Shown here: piece after piece, positions 1 through 7,863 of the stretch
How positions within the stretch are numbered: the first letter of the stretch is position 1
Layout of the letters: each line of letters opens with the position of its first letter
Origin: JAGOBX01 sp017999075 [NCBI: Candidatus Babelota bacterium]
Lineage (GTDB): Bacteria; JAGOBX01
Direction: 5' to 3'
Length of the DNA stretch: 17,918 nt
Assembly: GCA_017999075.1 (NCBI GenBank)
Contig: JAGOBX010000014.1
Coordinates: 1 to 17,918, forward strand
The notes under the pieces: model-generated
What the model was told of the DNA's origin: nothing
The model's input: only the letters and a program-made list of their open reading frames with translations
Databases searched by the model: none
Translations under genes and position numbers: made by a program

Positions 1-1
1 A

Positions 2-1135
2 AATAATTTTTTGGATATTTATACAATACTGGTAAACGAATCAGGCGCGTCAGTGTATTCTGCATCGGAAATTGCGCGTGAAGAATTTCCTGATGTTGAT
101 TTAACTGTGCGCGGAGCTGCGAGCATAGGAAGGCGCCTTCAGGATCCTTTGTCTGAATCAGTTAAAATTGAACCTAAATCAATCGGAGTAGGACAATATC
201 AGCATGACGTTGATCAAGGCCTGCTGTCTAAAGAATTGGAACATACTGTATCAAGTTGCGTTAATTTTGTAGGAGTTGATTTGAATTCTGCAGGTGTGTC
301 ATTGCTGCAGTACGCTTCCGGAATAAATAAACGCGCTGCCAAAAATATAATCGAATACAGAAGCAAGAACGGGATATTTTCTTCAAGGGAACAACTTCTT
401 GAAGTTTCAGGAATAGGGAAAAAAATATTTCAGCAATGCGCGGGTTTTTTACGTATATCCAATCCATCAAATCCTCTTGACAATTCTGCTGTTCATCCGG
501 AAAATTATGAAACTGTTTATAAGATTGCATCAATGCTTAATGTCGGAATAAATGATTTATTGAGAAACGAAGCTGTGCTAAACACTATAAAACTTGAAGA
601 ATTTGTTGATGATAAAATTGGAATTTATACGCTGCGCGATATTATGGAAGAATTGAAAAAACCTGGGAGGGATCCAAGATCTAATTTTGTGAACCCTAAT
701 TTCAGAAGTGATTTAAACTCTATAAAAGATCTGGAACCTGGAATGGTTTTGGAAGGAGTAATTACCAATATAACAAGGTTCGGCGCTTTTGTGGATATAG
801 GAGTTCATCAGGATGGCCTTCTTCATATTTCTGAAGTTACCACTAAATATATAACTGATTTAAATTCTGTTTTGAAATTGGGGCAGCATTTGAAAGTTCA
901 GATTAAAGCTGTAGATCCTGACAGAAACAGAATTAATTTATCAACCAAATTTGATGATTCTTTTATAAAATCTCCGGTTAAAATTAATACTGGCAATTTT
1001 AAAAGTAACAGGAATATTAAAACAGTTAATATTGAAAAAAAAGATAATAATAGAATTAATAATAACCAGGAGAATTCTTCTAAAAATAAAAAATTTGATA
1101 ATCCATTTAAAGAACTGTTGTTCAATATGAAATGA
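2..1135 (+). CDS. tex: Tex family RNA-binding transcription accessory protein, C-terminal part
   Basis: The reading frame is open from the left edge, so this is the C-terminal half of a longer gene and the TTG at 11 is not its start. In order it shows the end of the YqgF/RNase H-like domain (NESGASVYSASE, RRLQDPL), the conserved GVGQYQHD segment, a tandem helix-hairpin-helix region at about residues 88-150 of the fragment (GVDLNSA, GIFSSREQLLEVSGIGKK), the NPLDNSAVHPE linker, the KPGRDPR motif and an S1 domain at about 244-317 (GVITNITRFGAFVDIGVHQDG). After S1 comes a tail of about 55 residues rich in Asn, Lys and Ser. Tex is a cytoplasmic nucleic-acid-binding protein linked to transcription and RNA handling. 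It converges with proB across a 38-base gap. Identification is very safe; only the partner process in this organism is unknown. Confidence 0.96.
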   Translation, partial: NNFLDIYTILVNESGASVYSASEIAREEFPDVDLTVRGAASIGRRLQDPLSESVKIEPKSIGVGQYQHDVDQGLLSKELEHTVSSCVNFVGVDLNSAGVSLLQYASGINKRAAKNIIEYRSKNGIFSSREQLLEVSGIGKKIFQQCAGFLRISNPSNPLDNSAVHPENYETVYKIASMLNVGINDLLRNEAVLNTIKLEEFVDDKIGIYTLRDIMEELKKPGRDPRSNFVNPNFRSDLNSIKDLEPGMVLEGVITNITRFGAFVDIGVHQDGLLHISEVTTKYITDLNSVLKLGQHLKVQIKAVDPDRNRINLSTKFDDSFIKSPVKINTGNFKSNRNIKTVNIEKKDNNRINNNQENSSKNKKFDNPFKELLFNMK

Positions 1136-1141
1136 TTATAA

Positions 1142-1170
1142 CAATAAGTAGAAAATGACAGGTGTTATTG
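1142..1170. terminator. Weak inverted repeat between convergent tex and proB
   Basis: CAATAA at 1142-1147 is the reverse complement of TTATTG at 1165-1170, in the short gap between the two stop codons. The stem is only six AT-rich pairs with a loop of 17 bases and no clear T-run, so a role as bidirectional terminator is only suggested by its place. Confidence 0.2.
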
Positions 1171-1173
1171 ATA

Positions 1174-2316
1174 TTAAATTCTTAGAGCCATATTATCAAT
1201 GTGTATAACTTCAGGATAGTCATTTTCTCCATATATTTTTTTTATTTCTGAAGTTTTCAATCCCTTTATAAGATTTAACTTTTCATTGTTATAATTGCAC
1301 AATCCTACAGCTATTTTAATATTTTTTTTGTCATATACATATACAGCCACGCAATCTCCTTTATCGAATTTTCCATCGCAGCCGGTGATTCCTGAAGCGA
1401 GCAGGCTTTTATTGTTTTGAATTGCAGCGGCAGCGCCATTGTCAACAAAAATTTTGCCTTTTGGTTTAAGATTGAATTTAATCCATCTTTTTCTCGGAGA
1501 AATTATTTTATCTGCCGGATAAAAAAAAGTGCCGTTGAACTTGCAATTAAGAATTTTATCTATTATGTCCGGTTCATAACCGTTTGCAATAATCATTGGT
1601 ATTCCCGACGACATTGAAATATCAGCAGCAATAAGTTTTGATTTCATCCCTCCTGTAGTTGTGCTTTTAGAAGCGCATCCGCAGATTTCAAACAGTTCAG
1701 GGGTAAGTTTTTCTATGTCTTCAATCAGAGAACAGGGGTTTTTTATATCATTAAGCAATCCATTAATATTAGTCAGCAGTATAATCAAATCGGCGTTTAT
1801 CATACTTCCCACCATAGCCGCAAGTTTATCATTATCCCCGAATTTTAATTCGTCAACAGCCACTGTGTCATTTTCATTAATTATAGGAATTGCATTTATT
1901 TCAAATAATGAATTTAAAGTATTTATTGCATTTAAATACTGTTGACGATCCATCATACCAGGCTGAGTCAATAAAACTTGAGCTATAATTTTGTTGTATT
2001 TTGAAAATAAGTTTTCATACATCTGCATAAGTTTGTTTTGGCCTACTGCAGCAGCAGCTTGTTTTAAAGATAGATCTTTAGGTTTGGTTTTCATATTCAA
2101 CACCGACATACCGAATCCTACTGCTCCAGATGAAACTATAGTGAAATTTCGTATTCCAAAATGTTTCGACATTGATTTGATTATAGCAGAAATATTTTTA
2201 TCTGTAATCTGAGGATATCCGTTTTTTATTTCAGTCAATATGCTTGTGCCGATTTTTACAACTATATTTTTAGATTTTTTTATTAGTTCAAATTTATTTG
2301 TTTTCATAATAATCAA
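1174..2316 (-). CDS. proB: Glutamate 5-kinase with C-terminal PUA domain
   Basis: Phosphorylates L-glutamate to glutamyl-5-phosphate, the first step of proline synthesis, in the cytoplasm. The amino-acid-kinase domain covers about residues 15-255: VVKIGTS (19-25), VSSGAVGFG (61-69), NENDTVAVDELKFGDNDKLAA (147-167) and TGGMKSKLIAADIS (221-234), all typical of ProB. A PUA domain follows at about 280-360. The 380-residue length fits the long, PUA-bearing form. Two starts are possible. The TTG at 2316 has AGGAG nine bases upstream, while the in-frame ATG at 2307 is 18 bases from it; I chose TTG. The gene overlaps the end of obg by 23 bases, which suggests translational coupling. proA is not next to it; the next gene downstream is tex on the other strand. 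Confidence 0.95.
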   Translation of the reverse strand: MIIMKTNKFELIKKSKNIVVKIGTSILTEIKNGYPQITDKNISAIIKSMSKHFGIRNFTIVSSGAVGFGMSVLNMKTKPKDLSLKQAAAAVGQNKLMQMYENLFSKYNKIIAQVLLTQPGMMDRQQYLNAINTLNSLFEINAIPIINENDTVAVDELKFGDNDKLAAMVGSMINADLIILLTNINGLLNDIKNPCSLIEDIEKLTPELFEICGCASKSTTTGGMKSKLIAADISMSSGIPMIIANGYEPDIIDKILNCKFNGTFFYPADKIISPRKRWIKFNLKPKGKIFVDNGAAAAIQNNKSLLASGITGCDGKFDKGDCVAVYVYDKKNIKIAVGLCNYNNEKLNLIKGLKTSEIKKIYGENDYPEVIHIDNMALRI

Positions 2317-3586
2317 AAGTTTTTTCTCCTATATATACTGTGTCTCCGTTTTTAGCTCCGGCTTTTTTTAATAAATAATTTATATTGTAATTATCCAATA
2401 TTTTATTGAATCTTACCAATCCGTCATCAGTTGAAATATTTATTCTGCTTAATGCTTTTAAAATTCTGTCGCCTGTAATTTCAAAATTATTATTTCCTAT
2501 ATCATGTACTTTTACAGGTTCTTCTTTTACAAAAAAGTATTCTTTGACATCATCTTTTTTTATTTCAGTATTTAACTCTGCTATTTCAGGTAATTTTAGT
2601 AATTCGGAAATTGAATAGACTAATTCATTAACTCCGAATCCTGTAACTCCGGATATATAGCAGATTTTCAGGACATTTTTGTTTTTATCAAGATATTTAA
2701 CAAATTCTTCGCAAAACTCATGGTATTCATTGTTTACAACATCAATTTTATTTACAACCACAATTTGTTTTCTTGCTCCGAGTTTTTCATCATATTTTAT
2801 TAATTCCGCATTGATTGTGTCAAAATCTTTTATCATATTATCAGAATTGATATCTATCAGATGGATAAATAATTTAGTGCGTTCTATATGACGGAGGAAT
2901 TTTAATCCGAGTCCTGATCCCTGATGAGCGTTTTCAATTAATCCTGGAATATCAGCGATTACAAAAGGAGTCATATCGCCTATCTTAACAACTCCAAGAT
3001 TGGGTTCCAAAGTAGTAAAAGGATAATCTGCAATTTTTGGTTTAGCTGCGGATATCACTGATAGAAGAGTTGATTTTCCAGCGTTAGGAAGTCCTATTAT
3101 TGCAGCATCAGCAAGAAGTTTTAGTTCAAGTATTATATTTTTATGTTCACCAGGCAATCCCAGTTCCGAATAATCCGGAGACCGGTTTGTTGATGACTTG
3201 AATACAGCATTTCCTCTTCCGCCTGAACCTCCGTTAACAACTGTTACTGCCTGAGAATCATCAGTCAAATCAGCAATTATTTCATTTGTTTCTGCATCGC
3301 GCAATAATGTGCCTATTGGAACATATATATATAAATCTTCTCCGCTTTTACCGGTTTTATTTGTTCCTTGTCCATTTTCTCCTGATTCTGCAACATATGT
3401 TTTTTTATATTTGAAGTCAATAAGTGTTTTTTTATTTTTATCGCATTTGAATATTACTGAACCCCCGTATCCTCCATTGCCGCCGTCAGGACCTCCTTTA
3501 GGAACAAATTTTTCTCTGTGAAAACTCGAACATCCATTACCGCCTTTTCCTGCAGTAACGCTGATTTTTGCATAATCAATCAACAT
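2294..3586 (-). CDS. obg: GTPase Obg/CgtA
   Basis: Ribosome-associated GTPase involved in 50S assembly and growth/stress control. The 430 residues comprise the glycine-rich Obg fold (about 1-157, with GGPDGGNGGYGG at 31-42), the G domain with G1 GLPNAGKS (165-172), switch I YPFTTLEPN (188-196), G3 DIPG (212-215), G4 NKID (279-282) and G5 ISG (311-313), and a C-terminal OCT domain (about 350-425). The frame is open for 37 more codons upstream, but the start at 3586 is chosen because MLIDYAKISVTAGKGGNG is the standard Obg N-terminus and AAAGGA sits seven bases before the ATG. It is second in the ppaC-obg-proB operon. The usual neighbours rplU and rpmA are absent here. Its 159-base leader carries unusual structure described separately. 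Confidence 0.97.
   Translation of the reverse strand: MLIDYAKISVTAGKGGNGCSSFHREKFVPKGGPDGGNGGYGGSVIFKCDKNKKTLIDFKYKKTYVAESGENGQGTNKTGKSGEDLYIYVPIGTLLRDAETNEIIADLTDDSQAVTVVNGGSGGRGNAVFKSSTNRSPDYSELGLPGEHKNIILELKLLADAAIIGLPNAGKSTLLSVISAAKPKIADYPFTTLEPNLGVVKIGDMTPFVIADIPGLIENAHQGSGLGLKFLRHIERTKLFIHLIDINSDNMIKDFDTINAELIKYDEKLGARKQIVVVNKIDVVNNEYHEFCEEFVKYLDKNKNVLKICYISGVTGFGVNELVYSISELLKLPEIAELNTEIKKDDVKEYFFVKEEPVKVHDIGNNNFEITGDRILKALSRINISTDDGLVRFNKILDNYNINYLLKKAGAKNGDTVYIGEKTFDYYENK
2326..2330 (-). promoter_or_regulatory. Ribosome binding site that decides the proB start
   Basis: AGGAG on the minus strand lies inside the last codons of obg. It is nine bases from the TTG at 2316 but 18 from the ATG at 2307, so it favours the TTG start. 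Confidence 0.5.
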
Positions 3587-3660
3587 ATTTTTTCCTTTCG
3601 CTGCTGAAACAACGACAACACACCAAAAATCTTTTATCTCAAAAATATAATGAACATCAG

Positions 3661-3674
3661 TTATCTTTAGATAA
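3661..3674. promoter_or_regulatory. 14-base palindrome in the obg leader
   Basis: TTATCT-TT-AGATAA is a perfect palindrome with six-base arms, about 75 bases before the obg start. It could be an operator or a small hairpin; no protein or ligand can be named. Confidence 0.3.
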
Positions 3675-3684
3675 GCAAAATTGT

Positions 3685-3729
3685 CTGCTGGTTGCACAAA
3701 CAGCCAACCCCATATTGCGCTGCAAGCAG
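3685..3729 (-). promoter_or_regulatory. GC-rich block with nested stems in the obg leader
   Basis: Read on the minus strand, CTGC (3729-3726) pairs with GCAG (3688-3685). Between them are a hairpin TTGC/GCAA (3725-3722 with 3718-3715, loop AGC) and a hairpin GGTTG/CAACC (3709-3705 with 3694-3690, ten-base loop). Together they give a plausible three-way junction. Bases 3681-3730 are about half G+C by direct count (27 of 50), in sharp contrast with the AT-rich surroundings. It lies between the ppaC stop and obg, so it may be a cis-regulatory RNA or a processing signal. It matches no riboswitch class that I recognise. Confidence 0.35.
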
Positions 3730-3745
3730 GTTTTACTTATTCAAT

Positions 3746-5398
3746 TTAAGAAAATATTCTTGATAATGCCGGAGCAACTTGTTTTTTTCTTGATAAAATG
3801 CCTTTTAATTCAAAAATATTATTTTCTATTTCAGGCCAGGGAAGCAATTTTTTTAATTTAGTATCTGCTGCAACAAATAAGTAGCTTGATTGAGCGGAGA
3901 TATCGGTTACAAGCAGACATAGAAAATCAAATTGACCTGATTTAAATTCTGAAAATAATATATTAAATATTTTTTGTTTAAAAGTCAGAACTCTCGACAT
4001 TCCTACTGTTTCAATCTGTCCGATTCCTGTTTTATTTCCGTTCATATCAAAAATTTTGAAATCAGACATTACAGTATCTTTAATGTTTTTTTCATTAATT
4101 ACAGAACCCGCTTTGAAAAATTCTTCAGCAAATTCAAGATAATTTATATTGGCAATAGAATTCAGCCATTTAATCATTTTTTTATCTATTTCAGTTGTTG
4201 TAGGGCTTTTTAATATAACTGTATCTGACAATATTCCGGCAATCAGCAATTTTGCGATTACGGGAGATGGAGTTATTCCGAAATTTCTGTACTGCATAGA
4301 TACTATAGTTGATGCGCTACCTACAGGAAGATTGATGAAAGTTATAGGTTTGACAGTCTGAAAAGTCGATATTCTATGATGATCGACTATTTCAAGTATT
4401 TCAACGTCATTAATTCCTTCCAGGGTTTGAGTGGGTTCATTATGGTCCACAAGAATTATATTTTTATGATTTTTTCTCAGAAAGGTACTTCTGGTAATTA
4501 CACCGCTGAGTTTGCCGTTATCATCAAGCACCATTATGCCTTTCACCTTATCTTTTTCAACAATTTCACGCGCTTCATCAAGAGTTTTTTTATAATATAT
4601 TGTTTTAAAATCAGAAGAATATATATATTTTACGGGGATACATTGTTTAAGCAGAAAAACAATATTTGAAGTGTTGAGTTCGGTTGATATTAAAGTAATG
4701 TTTTTTTTTGTTGCCAGTTTTGTGATTGTCCTTGAAGGCGGACAGTTTTCAGAAAGGATTATCACTTTAGCGTTGTAACTGCATGCGATTCGCTGTAAAT
4801 CATATCTGTCATCGGTTACAATAATTTTAGGAGAAACAGGATTTTTAGTCATCATTTTTTTAAAAGTATCGATTGTTCCGGTGGTTAAGACGATTTCAAA
4901 ATCGTTATCCTGCATAATATCATTGCATTGATTTAAAAGTTTGCCTGCTATAACATCTGTAATTGAACTGATGTTAGTTATAATTTTATCTGAACTTAAC
5001 ATTTTAAGCAGATTATTTGTGACTATTGACAATGTGAGTAATCCTTCCGGTTTATTTTCTTCATCTATAACAGGAAGATACCTGATTCCGTGTTTTTCGA
5101 ATTTTTCGAGAGCGTTATGCAGCGGTTCGTGATTTTTAATGTTTATTACATTGCACAGCATGACTTCATTGACTCTGGTTTTTATATCGGTAAGCATGAC
5201 AGGAGGTTTAACTTTAAATTTGTTTAATATATAACTTGTCTGATAATTTAAAATTCCTGCACGCGCAGGTCTTATATTAGTATATCCCATTTTTCGTTTC
5301 AGTTCTGCATACGCAATTGCTGACACTATAGAATCAGTGTCAGGGTTTTTGTGCCCTACTACAAAAATGAGTTCATTGAATTTAATGTCTTTTTCCAT
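3746..5398 (-). CDS. ppaC: Manganese-dependent (family II) inorganic pyrophosphatase with CBS and DRTGG domains
   Basis: Hydrolyses pyrophosphate in the cytoplasm, pulling biosynthetic reactions forward. The DHH catalytic domain is split by a regulatory insert. The first part has GHKNPDTDS (15-23, metal ligands H16, D20, D22). Then come CBS 1 (about 75-130), DRTGG (about 145-255) and CBS 2 (about 255-305), and the catalytic part resumes with VDHNEP (317-322) and the VDHHR motif (338-342). The DHHA2 domain ends with SRKKQVAP (536-543). The 550-residue length fits the CBS-DRTGG form, in which adenine nucleotides (including diadenosine polyphosphates) modulate activity in known members. The ATG at 5398 has AAGGA about 12 bases upstream and a consensus promoter behind it. 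It heads the operon with obg and proB, tying pyrophosphate hydrolysis to ribosome assembly and proline synthesis. Confidence 0.95.
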   Translation of the reverse strand: MEKDIKFNELIFVVGHKNPDTDSIVSAIAYAELKRKMGYTNIRPARAGILNYQTSYILNKFKVKPPVMLTDIKTRVNEVMLCNVINIKNHEPLHNALEKFEKHGIRYLPVIDEENKPEGLLTLSIVTNNLLKMLSSDKIITNISSITDVIAGKLLNQCNDIMQDNDFEIVLTTGTIDTFKKMMTKNPVSPKIIVTDDRYDLQRIACSYNAKVIILSENCPPSRTITKLATKKNITLISTELNTSNIVFLLKQCIPVKYIYSSDFKTIYYKKTLDEAREIVEKDKVKGIMVLDDNGKLSGVITRSTFLRKNHKNIILVDHNEPTQTLEGINDVEILEIVDHHRISTFQTVKPITFINLPVGSASTIVSMQYRNFGITPSPVIAKLLIAGILSDTVILKSPTTTEIDKKMIKWLNSIANINYLEFAEEFFKAGSVINEKNIKDTVMSDFKIFDMNGNKTGIGQIETVGMSRVLTFKQKIFNILFSEFKSGQFDFLCLLVTDISAQSSYLFVAADTKLKKLLPWPEIENNIFELKGILSRKKQVAPALSRIFS

Positions 5399-5432
5399 TT
5401 TATAATAAATTCCTTAGATTTTTAATGGTGAA

Positions 5433-5461
5433 ATTATATGTGCTTGCAGAAAGTTTGTCAA
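5433..5461 (-). promoter_or_regulatory. Perfect sigma-70 type promoter for ppaC-obg-proB
   Basis: On the minus strand, TTGACA (5461-5456) is followed by exactly 17 bases and TATAAT (5438-5433). Both hexamers match the consensus fully. The expected start of transcription is near 5426, giving a leader of under 30 bases before the ppaC ATG. The -35 box begins only nine bases after the stop codon of the upstream gene. Confidence 0.85.
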
Positions 5462-5469
5462 TATGATTT

Positions 5470-7863
5470 TTAAAATAATACAGATAATTTCTGATATAAT
5501 ATTCCTTTTATATCCCACCTTCCTTTATTTGTCATATTAAAAAACAGTTTATTTGAAATTATAATGCAGAATGAGGGAAATCCTGATTCGAAAGAAATTA
5601 GATATTTTTTGTTGTAATCTGATTTTATAATAACGTTTTTTATTAAATTTCCTATAAGTTCAGTATGTACAAGTTCGATTTTTTTTGAATCAGACCATTC
5701 AATTACAGGGGAATATACATCTGAAATTTTTCTATATTTATTTTTTAATAGCTGGTTTATTTCAATTAAACCATTATTAATTTTAATATTATTTTCTGAA
5801 AAATTCCGTAAAGAAATATTATTTAAATCAATATTATCGTTCGGCGTATCAATTTTTATATTTTGATTTCCGCGTTCGCGTTCGATTTTTCCAACTGATA
5901 AACTTTCATAATTATAAAATTTTCTCATTAAATATTTTATTTTTTTTTTTATGTTCACAGGCAGAATTTTGAAAAAATTTTTCAATACGGTTTTAGTTCT
6001 GAAACTCCCGAGAACAACCGAATATTTTATTGAAATATTTTCTTTCGATAAATTCGGAATATTTTTAAATTCAGAAAAATTTGATTTTTTTGAAGTCTGT
6101 ACTGTTTTTAATAAGTCCGAACCTATTCCAATTATCCACAATGTTACGCCATTGTTAATGTTAACAGGAAGTATGCTTTTATCAAAATTTATTCCGATAC
6201 TTTCAGGAATACCTCCTGTGTTTTTATTTTGAAACATAATTGCTTTTTTGTAGCAGTACCATGATAGTCTCAAATATTTTTTGTCATTGAAGATTTTGTA
6301 AATATCAAAATACATTTCTGCCCAGAGAATAGTATCCCATATTGCCAATCTGGGAGAAAATGAATCAGTCATAGGATCTACAAAACCGGAAAATTTATCT
6401 GTAACAGAAATATCGTTTTTCCAATAATGCCATTGAAAAATGTAATAAGATAATTTAGATAATTTGTCTTTATAATCAATTCCGTTATCAATTAATTTAA
6501 TAATCGTTTTAACTGTATAATATGCTGAAACACCGTCATTTTCAGAATATCCTGCATCGCGTAAAAAACCGTAAAAATTAAAATTATAAAAATCGTCTTG
6601 AGGCAAAATGCTTTTAATTGTTTCTTCGGCAAGAGCCAGATATTTTTTGTTTCCGGTAAATTCGAACCATAGAATAAAAGCAAAAGCAGCAGCAGCAGTA
6701 CCTCCGGTCGTAATATTTTTTTCTCCTGTAGCGCATTTATAGAATAATTCTTCTTTTGCCGGAACAGAAGGTATTGTGTATGAAAAAGTTTTATTTCTGT
6801 TTTGGACATATTCAAGCCATTTAATCAGTTCACAGCATAACTCGGTTATTTCAGCGTCATTTTGAAAATTATTTTCAATGCAAAAAAGAAGGATGTATAT
6901 TAAATCAGAAGCGATTCCGCCCGGATATCCTGCGAGTCCTGTATTAAACTGAGTATGCGGAAAAATTTTTCCGTAATCATCCAGACCTATTGTGTTATGC
7001 GTTATTGAGCAGCGGATTTCAGGAAGTTCAACCATAACAGTTTTCAATAATTTTTTTAATTGTTTTAAATATACTGAGTTGCTTTCCGGAAATGCGCGTG
7101 ATAAAAAATATAACCTTGAGAATTCGTAAGTCGGAAGACAGTATAAATCTTTATTTAAATTAAATTCAGGATTATCAGGAACGATAAATTCACAGTGAAT
7201 TTCGTTTTCGGCATCGTAAATTTTTCTGCTGAACTCAAATGCCAATTTTATTGATTCTGAAATCTCCTGTTCATTAATTATATTTTCATTGATTTTATTG
7301 CTGTATGAGATGATTTTTTTTTCTATATAATTCCACCATTTTTCAAATGTCAAAATATTGTACGCGCAATAAGCTCCTGTTATTTTTTCATTGAATAATT
7401 CTGTTTCATTACAATAAACACTGTTTTCAGAATCGCTGTTTAAATTAAATTTAAGAGTTTGTTCCCATAAACCAAGATGAAGATTTTTTTTTGCTTTGTA
7501 TTCAAATTCGGAAAATCCGATTTTAACTGAGATTCCAGGATCGTTATATTTTATTCCTATAATCAATAAATTTAAATTTTTTAAGTCAGGAAATTCTATT
7601 ATTTCGCAATGATTTTCAAACTGTATCATAAGAACCGGCAATTTTGAATATGCTGCAGACCTGCAGAAATATCCGTTTTCAAACCAGTTGTCAATTCTGA
7701 ATGTGGCATAATTTTCGCCAAGATATTTTCTGATTTTATTAAGTTCTCTCCATTTGTTTTCAGTAATCAAACTGAAATCAGTTAAATACAAAGAACCAGG
7801 TAATATTAAAAATTTAGGGGTCTCAGAATATTTTTTGTTAAAAGTTAAATTATCTGTTTTCAT
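5470..7863 (-). CDS. Unassigned 797-residue protein with a helical-repeat middle; possible glycan-related enzyme
   Basis: I do not recognise the family with certainty. There is no signal peptide or membrane helix. The N-terminal 165 residues look beta-rich. Residues about 200-590 are a run of amphipathic helices separated by Gly/aromatic-rich turns (GLAGYPGGIASDLIY at 309-323, TTGGTAAAAFAF at 385-396, RDAGYSENDGVSAYYT at 435-450, SFSPRLAIWDTILWAEMYFD at 501-520, NTGGIPES at 548-555). That is the look of an (alpha/alpha)-barrel, as in several carbohydrate-active and lyase families. Residues from about 600 on form a basic, Asn/Lys-rich linker and a second beta-rich domain. Acidic candidates such as D436, E441, D443 and D510 could be catalytic, which is inference. 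It overlaps the upstream membrane glycosyltransferase gene by 14 bases and has no good ribosome binding site, so translational coupling is likely. A shared role in envelope glycan making or modification is the simplest reading. Confidence 0.75.
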   Translation of the reverse strand: MKTDNLTFNKKYSETPKFLILPGSLYLTDFSLITENKWRELNKIRKYLGENYATFRIDNWFENGYFCRSAAYSKLPVLMIQFENHCEIIEFPDLKNLNLLIIGIKYNDPGISVKIGFSEFEYKAKKNLHLGLWEQTLKFNLNSDSENSVYCNETELFNEKITGAYCAYNILTFEKWWNYIEKKIISYSNKINENIINEQEISESIKLAFEFSRKIYDAENEIHCEFIVPDNPEFNLNKDLYCLPTYEFSRLYFLSRAFPESNSVYLKQLKKLLKTVMVELPEIRCSITHNTIGLDDYGKIFPHTQFNTGLAGYPGGIASDLIYILLFCIENNFQNDAEITELCCELIKWLEYVQNRNKTFSYTIPSVPAKEELFYKCATGEKNITTGGTAAAAFAFILWFEFTGNKKYLALAEETIKSILPQDDFYNFNFYGFLRDAGYSENDGVSAYYTVKTIIKLIDNGIDYKDKLSKLSYYIFQWHYWKNDISVTDKFSGFVDPMTDSFSPRLAIWDTILWAEMYFDIYKIFNDKKYLRLSWYCYKKAIMFQNKNTGGIPESIGINFDKSILPVNINNGVTLWIIGIGSDLLKTVQTSKKSNFSEFKNIPNLSKENISIKYSVVLGSFRTKTVLKNFFKILPVNIKKKIKYLMRKFYNYESLSVGKIERERGNQNIKIDTPNDNIDLNNISLRNFSENNIKINNGLIEINQLLKNKYRKISDVYSPVIEWSDSKKIELVHTELIGNLIKNVIIKSDYNKKYLISFESGFPSFCIIISNKLFFNMTNKGRWDIKGILYQKLSVLF

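Noticed and set aside
3587-3697. 37-codon N-terminal extension of Obg
   Set aside because: The Obg family starts with the MLIDYAK-like segment and a good ribosome binding site precedes it; the extra residues look like translated leader.
6492-6815. Minus-strand frame of 107 codons with a Leu run
   Set aside because: It is an alternate frame of the 797-residue gene; the Leu run is the shadow of the GCN codons of an Ala stretch.
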